A stretch of 64,000 bases of DNA from Burkholderia guangdongensis (GCF_013403875.1 NZ_JACBNX010000010.1:1-64000), one strand, 5' to 3'. Positions 18,276 to 27,160 are shown, numbered from the stretch's first letter. The notes: generated from the sequence alone by a model not told the origin. Translations and numbers: made by a program.

Positions 18276-18306
18276 TTGACCTTCCCATGATGGGAATGTC
18301 GATACT
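18276..18306 (+). promoter_or_regulatory. CueR/MerR-type promoter of copA
   Basis: A -35 box TTGACC (18276-18281) and a -10 box GATACT (18301-18306) are separated by 19 bases, the over-long spacer typical of MerR-family activated promoters. The spacer contains the perfect dyad TTCCCATGATGGGAA (18282-18296). Known CueR operators also place a CTTCC...GGAAG-like dyad in this position. No cueR gene lies in the window, so the regulator must act in trans. Confidence 0.85.
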
Positions 18307-18347
18307 GCACAGGTTGGCGGTTTCGGCCGCGCCTTGGGGAAACCGAG

Positions 18348-21101
18348 ATGACTGAACATTCCGCTTCGCTCGACACGGGCACGATCGTGCTGACGGTCGA
18401 AGGGATGCACTGCGGCGGATGCGCGGGCCGCGTGTCGCGCGCGCTGACGGCCGTGCCGGGCGTGGTCGACGCGACCGTCGATCTGGCCGCGCGAGCGGCA
18501 ACGGTCGCCGTGCGGGACGCGGTCGATCCGGCGCGGCTCGTCGATGCGGTCGAGCAGGCCGGGTATCGCGCGCGGCTGGAAGCCGTTGAACAAAGCGGTG
18601 GGGGGGCCGGCGAAGCGTCGTCCGCGTCGGGGAGCGCGGGGAGCGCGGGGAGCGCGGAGAGTTCGGAGAGTTCGGAGAGTTCGGCGATGGCGGCGATGGC
18701 GGCGTCCGCCGCTACGGCAGCGGTACCGGAGGCGACCGCAACGGCAACCGTCGAACTCGACATCGACGGGATGACCTGCGCGTCGTGCTCGGCCCGGGTC
18801 GAGAAAGCGCTCGCGAAAGTGCCGGGCGTCACTCGCGCGTCGGTCAATCTCGCGACCGAGCGCGCGACGGTCGAAGCCGGCGGCCCGCTCGATTCCGCGA
18901 CGCTGATCGCTGCCGTGACGGCAGCCGGATATACCGCGTCGCCCGTCGCCGCCGAGCCGCCGCCGGCTCCGGGCGCCGGCTCGGCGCCGCCGTCCGCGTC
19001 GCCCGCCACCGACGCCGCTGGCGCCGACGCCCGCAAGCAACACGCCGCGCGCCGCGAGCGCGACCTCGTGATCGTATCCGCGCTGCTGAGCGCGCCGTTC
19101 GTCGCGCCCATGCTGGCCGCGCCGCTCGGCCTCGACCTGATGCTGCCCGGCTGGCTCCAGCTCGCGCTCGCGTCGATCGTGCAGTTCGGACTCGGCGCAC
19201 GCTTCTACCGCGCCGCGTGGCATGCGCTGAAGGCACGCGCGGGCAACATGGATCTGCTCGTCGCGCTCGGCACGTCGGCCGCGTACGGGCTTAGTGTCTG
19301 GCTGCTGCTGCGCGGGCCGGCCGGCGCGACGCCGCATCTGTACTTCGAGGCGTCGGCGGTGATCGTCACGCTCGTGCGCTTCGGCAAATGGCTCGAGGCA
19401 CGCGCGAAGCGCCAGACCACCGACGCGCTCCGCGCGCTGAACGCGCTGCGCCCCGATCGCGCGCGGATCGTCGAGCGCGGCGTCGAACGCGACGCGCCGC
19501 TCGCCGACGTGCGCGTCGGCACGATCGTCAGCGTCCGGCCCGGCGAGCGCGTGCCGGTCGACGGGAAGATCGTGTCGGGCCGCTCGCACGTCGACGAATC
19601 GCTGATCACCGGCGAAAGCCTGCCCGTCGCAAAAGACCCCGGCGCGCCGGTGACGGCCGGCTCGATCAATGGAGAAGGCGCGCTCGTCGTCGAGACGTCC
19701 GCGATCGGCGCGGAGACGACGCTCGCGCGCATCATCCGCCTCGTCGAATCCGCGCAGGCGGAGAAGGCGCCGATCCAGCGGCTCGTCGACCGCGTGAGCG
19801 CGGTGTTCGTGCCGGCGATCCTCGGGATCGCGACGCTCACGCTGATCGGATGGTTCATCGCCGGCGCGGGCACCGAGACGGCGATCCTGAACGCGGTCGC
19901 GGTGCTCGTGATCGCGTGCCCGTGCGCGCTCGGCCTCGCCACGCCGGCCGCGATCATGGCGGGCACCGGCGTCGCGGCGCGCCACGGCGTGCTGATCAAG
20001 GACGCACTGGCGCTCGAACTCGCGCAACGCACGACCGTGATCGCGTTCGACAAGACCGGCACGCTGACCGAAGGCAAGCCGGCCGTCACCGCGTTCGACG
20101 CCATCGGCATCGCGCGCGCCGACGCGCTCGCGCTCGCCGCGGCCGTGCAGCGGCACAGCGATCATCCGCTCGCGCGGGCGGTCGTCGCGGCGTATGACAT
20201 GCAAACGCGCACGGCTGTCGCGCCGCACGGCGAGGTCACGCCCGCGGCGATCGCGCCGTCGACGCCCCCGACGCCCCCATCGATGCCCGATTTGCCTGCG
20301 TCGACTGAAACGCCTGCGACACCGCGGACGCCGCACGCGACCCACGCCCGCGCCGTCGCCGGACGCGGCGTCGAAGCGCGCATCGACGGCCGGCGCATCG
20401 CACTCGGCAGCACGCGCTGGCGCGACGAGTTCGGCATCTCGGTCCCGCCGGCGCTCGACGCGCGCGCCGCGGCGCTCGAGCGCGCGGGCAACACGATCTC
20501 CTGGCTGATGCAGGCCGACGCGCCGTGCGCCGTGCTCGCACTGATCGCGTTCGGCGACACGCCGAAGCCGCACGCGCGCGCCGCGATCGACGCGCTGAGC
20601 GCGCGCGGCATCGTGAGCGTGCTCGTGACCGGCGACAACCGCGGCAGCGCGGCGGCGGTCGCCGCGTCGCTCGGAATTAGCGAATTCCACGCGCAGGTGC
20701 TGCCGGACGACAAGGCGCGCGTCGTCGCGGCGCTGAAGCAGACGCACGGCGGGATCGTCGCGATGGTCGGCGACGGGATCAACGATGCGCCCGCGCTCGC
20801 CGCGGCCGACATCGGCATCGCGATGGCGACCGGCACCGACGTCGCGATGCACACCGCCGGCATCACGCTGATGCGCGGCGATCCGGCGCTCGTCGCCGAC
20901 GCAATCGACATCTCGCGGCGCACGTACCGGAAAATCCGGCAGAACCTATTCTGGGCGTTCGTCTACAACCTGATCGGCGTGCCGCTCGCGGCGCTCGGCT
21001 GGCTGAATCCGGTGATTGCGGGCGCGGCGATGGCGTTCTCGAGCGTCAGCGTCGTGACGAACGCGCTACTGCTGCGGACGTGGAAGGGTCGGGTGCGGTG
21101 A
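18348..21101 (+). CDS. copA: Copper-exporting P1B-type ATPase
   Basis: A 917-residue Cu(I) efflux ATPase. It has two N-terminal heavy-metal domains with GMHCGGC (Cys22, Cys25) and GMTCASC (Cys144, Cys147), joined by a repetitive linker. The core has the membrane CPC motif (524-526), the phosphorylated DKTGT (Asp568), the SDHPLA motif of the nucleotide domain and [11 protein letters not shown] Pro/Thr-rich insert of roughly 40 residues separates the HP motif from the glycine-rich [10 protein letters not shown]. Transcription probably starts from the MerR-type promoter about 40 bases upstream. It ends convergently with a GNAT gene. No copper chaperone gene is adjacent. Confidence 0.95.
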   Translation: MTEHSASLDTGTIVLTVEGMHCGGCAGRVSRALTAVPGVVDATVDLAARAATVAVRDAVDPARLVDAVEQAGYRARLEAVEQSGGGAGEASSASGSAGSAGSAESSESSESSAMAAMAASAATAAVPEATATATVELDIDGMTCASCSARVEKALAKVPGVTRASVNLATERATVEAGGPLDSATLIAAVTAAGYTASPVAAEPPPAPGAGSAPPSASPATDAAGADARKQHAARRERDLVIVSALLSAPFVAPMLAAPLGLDLMLPGWLQLALASIVQFGLGARFYRAAWHALKARAGNMDLLVALGTSAAYGLSVWLLLRGPAGATPHLYFEASAVIVTLVRFGKWLEARAKRQTTDALRALNALRPDRARIVERGVERDAPLADVRVGTIVSVRPGERVPVDGKIVSGRSHVDESLITGESLPVAKDPGAPVTAGSINGEGALVVETSAIGAETTLARIIRLVESAQAEKAPIQRLVDRVSAVFVPAILGIATLTLIGWFIAGAGTETAILNAVAVLVIACPCALGLATPAAIMAGTGVAARHGVLIKDALALELAQRTTVIAFDKTGTLTEGKPAVTAFDAIGIARADALALAAAVQRHSDHPLARAVVAAYDMQTRTAVAPHGEVTPAAIAPSTPPTPPSMPDLPASTETPATPRTPHATHARAVAGRGVEARIDGRRIALGSTRWRDEFGISVPPALDARAAALERAGNTISWLMQADAPCAVLALIAFGDTPKPHARAAIDALSARGIVSVLVTGDNRGSAAAVAASLGISEFHAQVLPDDKARVVAALKQTHGGIVAMVGDGINDAPALAAADIGIAMATGTDVAMHTAGITLMRGDPALVADAIDISRRTYRKIRQNLFWAFVYNLIGVPLAALGWLNPVIAGAAMAFSSVSVVTNALLLRTWKGRVR
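18629..18700 (+). repeat. In-frame 9-bp tandem repeats in the copA linker
   Basis: Eight consecutive 9-mers occur: GGGGAGCGC three times, GGAGAGTTC three times and GGCGATGGC twice. They encode [24 protein letters not shown] between the two metal-binding domains. Because the unit is a multiple of three, copy-number change by slippage would alter linker length without a frameshift. Confidence 0.9.
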
Positions 21102-21156
21102 GCGATGCGCACAACGCATCGAATCGGAAAGAATCGGACAGAAGCGGCGAACGCCG

Positions 21157-21639
21157 CTAGCTCGAGGAAACGACGGACTTGATCAGCGTCGTCGTGATCG
21201 GCGCGAAGCCGCGTGCGCGATAGAGCGCACGCGCGGCCGCGTTGTGATTGAACACCGACAGCCCGATCTCGGCGATGCCGCGACGGCGCGCATCGGCATC
21301 GAGCGCGTCGAGCACGCGCGACGCCCAGCCCTGGCGCCGGCGGGACGGCTCGATTTCGAGGTCGTAGATGAACAGCGCGCGATTCGGACCTTCGGTCAAG
21401 ATCGCATACCAGAGATCGCCGATTGCGTCGCCGCTCGCGTCATCGACGAGCGACAGCAGCGTCTGACCTTCGGTCAGCAAGCCGTCGGGCAGCAGCGTAT
21501 CGAAACAGGCCTGTGCGCGCACCGGCGCATCAGCCGCATCGTTCTGCCCGGACGCGACGAGATCGCGCGCATAGCCTGCAATGGCCCGCGCACGGTAGGC
21601 GCGGAATTCGCTGGCCGTCATCGGCCGCATCTGCAACAT
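21157..21639 (-). CDS. GNAT family N-acetyltransferase
   Basis: A 160-residue single-domain GNAT enzyme that would transfer an acetyl group from acetyl-CoA to an unknown substrate. The acetyl-CoA-binding motif A is DLEIEPSRRRQGWASRVLDA (about residues 93-112), followed by motif B (LSVFNHNAAARALYRARGF, about 128-146). The N terminus MLQMRPMTASEF is typical. It is convergent with copA, and a short GCGGCG/CGCCGC dyad lies between the stop codons. The ATG at 21639 was chosen as the first Met; internal Met4 and Met7 are possible. Confidence 0.88.
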   Translation of the reverse strand: MLQMRPMTASEFRAYRARAIAGYARDLVASGQNDAADAPVRAQACFDTLLPDGLLTEGQTLLSLVDDASGDAIGDLWYAILTEGPNRALFIYDLEIEPSRRRQGWASRVLDALDADARRRGIAEIGLSVFNHNAAARALYRARGFAPITTTLIKSVVSSS

Positions 21640-21734
21640 GGCGAGCCCCGCCGGAGCCTGAAGGAAGCTTCAGTGTAGCGAGCGGGCCGCGCAATTGCGC
21701 GACGGCGTGACGTGCAGCGGGAACAACTCGGGAA

Positions 21735-21890
21735 TCAGCGACCGAACGTATCGACCGGCGGGAAGCTTGCCTTGCGCTGGCGCTCGATTTCGGCGCGGCG
21801 CGCCTGGTACGAGTAATCGTTGTCCAGCGGCAGAATCGCGGCCGGGAACATATCGTCGATTTTTTTCAGAATGGCGAGAATGAAGCTCAT
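21735..21890 (-). CDS. Conserved-looking 51-residue protein
   Basis: A small gene from ATG at 21890 to TGA at 21735, encoding MSFILAILKKIDDMFPAAIL, then a polar tail with RRAEIERQRK and ending FPPVDTFGR. An AGGAG Shine-Dalgarno lies eight bases before the ATG. The N-terminal third is amphipathic or hydrophobic and the rest charged, which could suit membrane association. No family was recognised. The upstream region carries two copies of an AGGGTTTTCCC motif, which supports a real, regulated gene. Confidence 0.6.
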   Translation of the reverse strand: MSFILAILKKIDDMFPAAILPLDNDYSYQARRAEIERQRKASFPPVDTFGR

Positions 21891-21912
21891 GTGTGACTCC
21901 TGGCAAGATTGA

Positions 21913-21959
21913 CTAGGGTTTTCCCTAGAACATGAAGCGATTCTAAGGGTTTTCCCGAG
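21913..21959. promoter_or_regulatory. Paired AGGGTTTTCCC motifs upstream of the 51-residue gene
   Basis: CTAGGGTTTTCCCTAG (21913-21928) is a perfect palindrome, and CTAAGGGTTTTCCCGAG (21943-21959) is a near copy. The shared 11-mer core repeats at a 31-base offset, close to three helical turns, so two dimers could bind the same DNA face. Both lie within 70 bases upstream of the minus-strand small gene. They are read as operator or activator sites; the cognate protein is unknown. Confidence 0.6.
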
Positions 21960-22079
21960 ATTTGCCTAGTGCGTCGCAACATTTTTTTGCACCGGCGGCA
22001 GGCGGCCGGTAGGTGCCGGTTCGGTGGAGCGTAAACGGGGCGTTTGCGGAGCATTTACGGAGCGTTAGCGGCCGTTTCG

Positions 22080-23066
22080 TCAATGCCCCGCCCGGCCGCG
22101 CCGCAGGCGCTTCGCCGCCGCCGTCTCACGTGCCGTCGCGCGTTCGAGACGGTCGATCTGTGCGGTCAGCGCGCTGTCGTGCTCGGCGAGCGTCGCCAAA
22201 GTCGCCTGCTGCGACATCTGCAGCGCAGTCAGACGATCGATTCGTTGCTGTTGCGCCGCAACATCCTGTTTCGCGCGGGATAGCTGCATCGTCTGGAGGA
22301 CCAGCCCAACGAGACCAATCAGCACGACGAGCCCGAGCGCCAGCAGCAGACGATTCACGCGCCGCATTTCCCGGTCGGCGCCGGCGCGTAGCGCGGCGGC
22401 CTCGACCTGCAACGCCGACAGGCGCTCGGCGAGCGGGCGCACATGCGTGTCGATGTCGATCGCCTGCGCGGCTTCGGCAGGCGCCGTCCCGGCCGCATTT
22501 GCGGGAGACACTGAAGGCTCGGACGGTTCGGCGGAAGCAGCCGCTTGCGACGATGCGGCCTGAACGGTGGCTGGCGGCGCCGGGCGCGCGTCCGGCTCGC
22601 GTGCGACTTCGGCCGTGGCGGCCTGACGCCGCTTCGTTCCGGGCTGCGAGCGCGCACCTGCGCGCGCCGTGGCCGGTGCGTCGCCGGTTCTGCCGCGGCG
22701 GCGCGCCGGTTCGCGCCGGCGCTCCACCGGCTCGTCGACGGCCGTATCCGGTTTCGTCGATGCGTCCCCGTCCGCCGGCACATCGGCGGTCCGATCCGTC
22801 GAAGCGTCGACCGGCGCATCCGCCTCCACGGGCTTCTCCGCCACGTCGATCGTGTCAGCCCCCGCCGTGACCGGACGGTCGCCGAACAGATCGAGCGTGT
22901 GCGCGTCGCGCGACGCATCGCCCGGCAGCGCGTCGACGGCAGGCTGCGTCCGCGCGACCGCCCGCGCGGGCGCTCGGCTCGCGGCCGCCGTGGCGGCGGA
23001 CCGGCGGCGCGGCCTCGTGGACGGACGATCGGAACGGGGACGAATGGAGGCGGCGGAATCGGTCAT
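22080..23066 (-). CDS. Single-span membrane protein with coiled coil
   Basis: A 328-residue protein of unknown function. Residues 1-235 are low-complexity, rich in Ala, Arg, Pro and Asp and probably disordered and cytoplasmic. A transmembrane helix covers about 239-259 (RLLLALGLVVLIGLVGLVLQ). The C-terminal part (262-318) is Gln/Leu/Ala-rich with heptad-like spacing (AKQDVAAQQQRIDRLTALQM) and probably forms a coiled coil. The tail is basic (KRLRRGR). The ATG at 23066 was chosen over upstream starts that add a Cys/Arg-rich extension. Architecture recalls division or envelope scaffolds, but no homologue was recognised. Confidence 0.65.
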   Translation of the reverse strand: MTDSAASIRPRSDRPSTRPRRRSAATAAASRAPARAVARTQPAVDALPGDASRDAHTLDLFGDRPVTAGADTIDVAEKPVEADAPVDASTDRTADVPADGDASTKPDTAVDEPVERRREPARRRGRTGDAPATARAGARSQPGTKRRQAATAEVAREPDARPAPPATVQAASSQAAASAEPSEPSVSPANAAGTAPAEAAQAIDIDTHVRPLAERLSALQVEAAALRAGADREMRRVNRLLLALGLVVLIGLVGLVLQTMQLSRAKQDVAAQQQRIDRLTALQMSQQATLATLAEHDSALTAQIDRLERATARETAAAKRLRRGRAGH

Positions 23067-23320
23067 CGAGATCGGAACGCGGCACACCGTGCGGGCAACC
23101 GCGGACAGGGTCGGAAGCGCACATTGTCTCATGCGAGACATACGAGACAACTCATTCGTACGCATTCGTCGTCGACGAGGCCGTCCGCGAGCCGCCGCCG
23201 CATCACGCGTTCCATGTTGCCGGGCATCGGAATGCCGCCTTTGTGCCGTCGGCCGCCCGGAATGCCTTATCCTTGAGCCCGGCTCGCGCGTGTGCGCCGC
23301 GCCGACACGATTCGATTCAG

Positions 23321-24445
23321 ATGCCCACCGTCGCCATGTCCGTTCCAGATTCCGCTTCCGCTCAGGCCGCCAAGCTGCGCGGCCATTTCGCCGATGTCAT
23401 ATTGCCGCTTTGGCGAGGTTCGGGGTTCGACCGCACGTTGCGTCTGCCGTTCGAGGCCGTCGATCCGGCAACCCACGCGCCGCTGCCCGTCACGCGCTAT
23501 CGCGCGATGGCGTGCGCGCGGCAGCTGTTCGTGTTCGCGCAGGCGGGCGACGTGGAGCACGCAGCGACGCTGTTCGATTCGCTGCGCCGGCGCTTTCGAG
23601 ATCCGCGCCACGGCGGCTGGTTCTACAGCGTCGACGCGGCGGGGGTGCCGCTCGACACGACGAAGGATCTGTATACGCACGCGTTCGTCGTGTTCGCGTG
23701 CGCCGCGCATTTCGCGGCAACCGGCGAGCGCGACGCGCGCGGTGTCGCCGAGGAAACCGCCGCGCTGATCCGGGACCGCTTCGCGCCGCATCGCGGTGAC
23801 GCGCTGCTCGACGCCGCGCGTCACGACGACTTCTCGTCGTCGGGCAGCGGGCCGCTGCAGAATCCGCTGATGCATCTGACCGAGGCGTGGCTCGCCGCCG
23901 ACGACGCGTTCGACGACACCGCGTTCGCCGACGCGCTCGCGCATACCGCGCGCGCGATCGAGCACACGTTCGTCGACGCGGCGACCGGCTGCGTCGCCGA
24001 ATTGCCGCTCGGCACGGCCGGCAACCGCTTCGAGCCCGGGCATCAGTTCGAGTGGTTCTATCTGGTCGAGGCGGCCGGCGAGCGCGTCGCGCAGACGGCG
24101 CTGCGCGATGCGCTGTCGCGCGCGATCACGTTCGCGGAACGTCACGGCGTCGACCCGCTGACCGGCGGCGTGAGTGCCGCGCTCGACGCGCGGGGCGCGT
24201 GCCTCGACGGCACGCAGCGGATCTGGGCGCAGACCGAATATCTGCGCGCGCTCGCAACACACGGCGGCACCGGCTCGTCCGCGCCGCTCGCGACACAGAT
24301 CGAGCGCTTCGCCGCGCGCTTTCTGCATCCGCGCGGCTGGGTCGAATGCAGGACGGCCGCGGGCGACGTGTCGCGCGCGGACATGCCGTCGACGACGCCT
24401 TACCACCTCGCGACCGCCTACGCTGCGCTGCCGGCCGACGCGTAA
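23321..24445 (+). CDS. AGE-family (N-acylglucosamine 2-epimerase-like) protein
   Basis: A 374-residue alpha/alpha-barrel protein of the N-acylglucosamine 2-epimerase / mannose isomerase family. Supporting motifs are RRFRDPRHGGWFYSVD, KDLYTHAFVVFACA, NPLMHLTEAWLA and EPGHQFEWFYLV, which supply the catalytic-type His and Glu/Arg positions of the family. The reaction could be sugar isomerisation, such as D-mannose to D-fructose; the substrate cannot be fixed from sequence. The ATG at 23321 was used, and a further ATG at 23336 is equally possible. It is followed about 145 bases later by a PaaI thioesterase. Confidence 0.85.
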   Translation: MPTVAMSVPDSASAQAAKLRGHFADVILPLWRGSGFDRTLRLPFEAVDPATHAPLPVTRYRAMACARQLFVFAQAGDVEHAATLFDSLRRRFRDPRHGGWFYSVDAAGVPLDTTKDLYTHAFVVFACAAHFAATGERDARGVAEETAALIRDRFAPHRGDALLDAARHDDFSSSGSGPLQNPLMHLTEAWLAADDAFDDTAFADALAHTARAIEHTFVDAATGCVAELPLGTAGNRFEPGHQFEWFYLVEAAGERVAQTALRDALSRAITFAERHGVDPLTGGVSAALDARGACLDGTQRIWAQTEYLRALATHGGTGSSAPLATQIERFAARFLHPRGWVECRTAAGDVSRADMPSTTPYHLATAYAALPADA

Positions 24446-24589
24446 TCTCGAGCGAAGCGTGTGTGCGCCGGTTTCCTGGCCCGCCTGGCGGGCGGCGCTG
24501 CGCGGCATGCCCGGCGCGAATTTCCTTGCTTATCGGCGGCCCCCTTCCTAGAGTGGAGCGCAAGCGGGCACTCGATGTGGGGCAAGGCG

Positions 24590-25033
24590 ATGACGGATAT
24601 CGTGGATCACGCGCGCGGCGCGTTGCGCGCGCAACCCTTCAGCGTGCTGCTCGGCACGGAGCTGATGCACATCGGCGAGAACGAGGTGTCGCTGTGCCTG
24701 CCGGTGCGCGACGAACTGCGGCAGCAACACGGCTTCGTGCACGGCGGCGTAATCAGCTATCTCGCCGACAACGCGCTGACGTTCGCGGGCGCGCTCGCGC
24801 TCGGCCCGCGCGTCATCACCGGCGAATACAAGATCAATTATCTGCGGCCCGCCGTGAACGGCACGCTCGTCGCGCGCGCGAAGCTCGTCCATGCGGGGCG
24901 GCAACAGGCGACCTGCCAGTGTCACGTGTTCGTGATCGACGGCGATCACGAGCGGCTCGTCGCGATCGCGCAGGGTACGATCAATCGGGTCGGAGACGGG
25001 AAAGTCGCGGGAGGGCCGGAGGAAGGGGCCTGA
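24590..25033 (+). CDS. PaaI-type hotdog thioesterase
   Basis: A 147-residue PaaI-family acyl-CoA thioesterase-like protein. The hotdog helix motif QQHGFVHGGVISYLADNAL contains the HGG nucleotide-contact element, and EYKINYLRPA is the central strand. Start alternatives lie at 24575 and 24461; 24590 gives the usual length. The C-terminal tail (VGDGKVAGGPEEGA) is not conserved-looking. The stop codon lies two bases from the truncated end of the opposing PIN gene, so the region just after, and perhaps the tail itself, was rearranged. No neighbouring phenylacetate genes are present. Confidence 0.85.
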   Translation: MTDIVDHARGALRAQPFSVLLGTELMHIGENEVSLCLPVRDELRQQHGFVHGGVISYLADNALTFAGALALGPRVITGEYKINYLRPAVNGTLVARAKLVHAGRQQATCQCHVFVIDGDHERLVAIAQGTINRVGDGKVAGGPEEGA

Positions 25034-25035
25034 TA

Positions 25036-25263
25036 TCAGATCAGGTCCGACGCCTCACGCATGCAGTCTCGTCGAGTTTCAAGCCTGCCCTTGAGATCGG
25101 GCCGTTGCTCCTCCAGCGCTGCAATCCATTCCTGCTCGATTTGCCGCGTCCATTTCGCGGCATAAAGCCCGGCGGTCGCCAGGCTCATCAACGCGTCCGT
25201 GATGGCCAGTGGAAAAAGAACGCACGCATCAAGCAGCGCGGTGTAGCGTGCGTATCCCGCCAT
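25036..25263 (-). pseudogene. Truncated PIN-domain toxin
   Basis: A 75-residue frame that begins like a full PIN-domain toxin (YTALLDACVLFPLAITDALM, Asp12 being the first catalytic acidic residue) and continues WTRQIEQEWIAALEEQRPDL. It then stops at ASDLI. Related toxins recalled from other bacteria are about 180-190 residues, so more than half, including the remaining active-site acids, is missing. The frame ends two bases from the stop of the opposing thioesterase gene, as expected for a deletion junction. It overlaps the antitoxin gene by one base (TGATG). It is probably inactive as an RNase. Confidence 0.75.
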
Positions 25264-25733
25264 CAGTAATCCAGTCCCAACTCGCGAGCGTTGTCGGCCA
25301 TGCGTTCGAGAGCGGCGGCCTGCTTCTCCCGCATCCGGCTTGCGTATGCGACTAGATCGTCAAAGGCGATCCGTCGGTGTGTGCCGACCATTCGGTGCGG
25401 CAACCGGCCCTCTTCGATTTCCTTGATGACGAATGGGCGCGACACATTGAGAAAATGCGCGGCCTCCACCGTGGTGAACTCCCGGTTCGCCGATGTCAGG
25501 AGAACCGAACGTCCTTCGCTCATTGCGCCCAATAGCTGGCCAATGAGCTTCAGCGCTGCTGGCGGAACGTCGATGGAAGGGTGCTCCCCGTTGTCCGTCG
25601 TGAGCGTGATTGCTGCGGCACGCGAGTGATCAAGCGCCTCCATGATGCATCGCTGTGCGACGCGCGCCATTTCCTGTTCGCGCTCTGTCATTCGCGGAGG
25701 AGCAACCTCGCGGATTCGATCTACGGTGCGCAT
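25263..25733 (-). CDS. HTH antitoxin of a PIN toxin pair
   Basis: A 156-residue protein with a C-terminal excisionase-type helix-turn-helix (about residues 86-127: FTTVEAAHFLNVSRPFVIKE followed by RLPHRMVGTHRRIAFDDL). The N-terminal part is helical and probably mediates dimerisation. Such proteins partner PIN-domain toxins and autoregulate the pair. The ATG at 25733 has AAGGAA eight bases upstream and is preferred over an upstream TTG. Its stop overlaps the start of the truncated toxin by one base. With the toxin broken, it may remain only as an orphan regulator. Confidence 0.8.
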   Translation of the reverse strand: MRTVDRIREVAPPRMTEREQEMARVAQRCIMEALDHSRAAAITLTTDNGEHPSIDVPPAALKLIGQLLGAMSEGRSVLLTSANREFTTVEAAHFLNVSRPFVIKEIEEGRLPHRMVGTHRRIAFDDLVAYASRMREKQAAALERMADNARELGLDY

Positions 25734-25891
25734 GTCGATGTTTCCTTCCAAGAACTCGCAACAGCGCCGTCAGCCAAGCATGGCGCATGCACGCCAGCAT
25801 AGCTGATGGCGGAAGCAAATGCAATAAATGCAATAAGCGAAACAAGTGCACCGCAGCGGAGCGGTCCCAGCCGCTCCGCCCTCAATCGTCC

Positions 25892-27082
25892 TCAGAACGC
25901 ATCCCCCGGCACCCTGACCCACCCTTCCATCAGCACGCGCGCGCTGCGGCTCATGATCGCCTTCGTGACGACCCACTCGCCGCCCTCCTGCGTCGCCTGA
26001 GCGCCGACCCGCAGCGTTCCGGACGGATGCCCGAACCGTACCGCCTGCCGCTCGCCGCCGCCGGCCGCGAGATTGACGAGCGTGCCCGGAATCGCCGCCG
26101 CGGTGCCGATCGCGACCGCCGCCGTCCCCATCATCGCGTGATGCAGCTTGCCCATCGACAGCGCGCGCACGAGCAGATCGACGTCGCCCGCCGCGACCGG
26201 CTTGCCGCTCGACGCGACGTAGTCCACCGGCTTCGCGACGAACGCGACCTTCGGCGTATGCTGCCGCGTCGCGATCTCGTCGAGCGACTTGATCAGCCCC
26301 ATCCGCAACGCGCCGTGCGCGCGGATCGTCTCGAACATCGCGAGCGCCTTCGCGTCGCCGTTGATCGCGTCCTGCAGCTCGGTGCCGGTGTAGCCGATCG
26401 CGTCGGCCTCGACGAAGATCGTCGGAATCCCCGCGTTGATCATCGTCGCCTTCAGCGTGCCGACACCCGGCACGTCGAGATCGTCGACGAGGTTGCCCGT
26501 CGGGAACATCGAGCCGCCCGCGCCCTCCTCCTCGGCCGCCGGGTCCATGAACTCGAGCTGCACTTCGGCCGCCGGGAACGTGACGCCGTCGAGCTCGAAG
26601 TCGCCGGTCTCCTGCACTTCGCCGTTCGTGATCGGCACGTGCGCAATGATCGTCTTGCCGATGTTCGCCTGCCAGATCCGCACGATCGCGGTGCCGTCCT
26701 TCGGCACGCGCGCCGGATCGACCAGCCCGCCCGCGATCGCGAACGGCCCGACCGCCGCCGACAGGTTCCCGCAGTTGCCGCTCCAGTCGACGAACGCCTT
26801 GTCGATCGACACCTGGCCGAACAGGTAATCGACGTCGTGATCGGGCCGGCTGCTTTTCGCGACGATCACGGTCTTGCTCGTGCTCGACGTCGCGCCGCCC
26901 ATTCCGTCGATCTGCTTGCCGTACGGGTCCGGGCTGCCGATCACGCGCATCAGCAGCGCGTCGCGCGCGGCGCCCGGCTGCCGCGCGGCCTCGGGCAGAT
27001 CCTGCAGACGGAAGAACACGCCTTTGCTCGTGCCGCCGCGCAGATAAGTCGCCGGAACCTTGATTTGAGGGATATGAGCCAT
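25892..27082 (-). CDS. prpF: 2-methylaconitate isomerase PrpF
   Basis: A 396-residue PrpF-family protein. It converts the AcnD product to cis-2-methylaconitate during propionate breakdown by the 2-methylcitrate cycle. Motifs include the N-terminal YLRGGTSKGVFF, the GMGGATSSTSKT stretch, and SGNCGNLSAAVGPFAI, which carries a catalytic-type Cys. Length fits the family. The start MAHIPQIKVPATY at 27082 is the family start. It is the last gene of prpB-prpC-acnD-prpF; a perfect 12-bp hairpin lies between acnD and prpF. Confidence 0.95.
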   Translation of the reverse strand: MAHIPQIKVPATYLRGGTSKGVFFRLQDLPEAARQPGAARDALLMRVIGSPDPYGKQIDGMGGATSSTSKTVIVAKSSRPDHDVDYLFGQVSIDKAFVDWSGNCGNLSAAVGPFAIAGGLVDPARVPKDGTAIVRIWQANIGKTIIAHVPITNGEVQETGDFELDGVTFPAAEVQLEFMDPAAEEEGAGGSMFPTGNLVDDLDVPGVGTLKATMINAGIPTIFVEADAIGYTGTELQDAINGDAKALAMFETIRAHGALRMGLIKSLDEIATRQHTPKVAFVAKPVDYVASSGKPVAAGDVDLLVRALSMGKLHHAMMGTAAVAIGTAAAIPGTLVNLAAGGGERQAVRFGHPSGTLRVGAQATQEGGEWVVTKAIMSRSARVLMEGWVRVPGDAF

Positions 27083-27104
27083 TTTTTCGATAACCTGAAG
27101 TGAC

Positions 27105-27139
27105 TCGGGTCCGTTCACCGATGAAGCGAACGGACCCGA
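27105..27139. promoter_or_regulatory. Intercistronic hairpin between acnD and prpF
   Basis: Perfect 12-bp arms TCGGGTCCGTTC (27105-27116) and its complement (27128-27139) flank an 11-base loop, in the 78-base gap between acnD and prpF. In the minus-strand transcript a T-run precedes rather than follows the stem, so it is not a standard terminator in that direction. It may protect the upstream mRNA from 3' decay or lower prpF expression. Confidence 0.6.
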
Positions 27140-27160
27140 AAACGATTCGCTACCGCGCGA

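Noticed and set aside
18195..20852. A long minus-strand frame opposite copA
   Set aside because: Arg/Asp/His-biased antisense shadow; the plus strand has all CopA motifs.
21670..21906. A 78-residue minus-strand frame overlapping the 51-residue gene
   Set aside because: It lacks a ribosome-binding site and its composition is Arg/Pro-biased; the other frame has AGGAG and a plausible protein.
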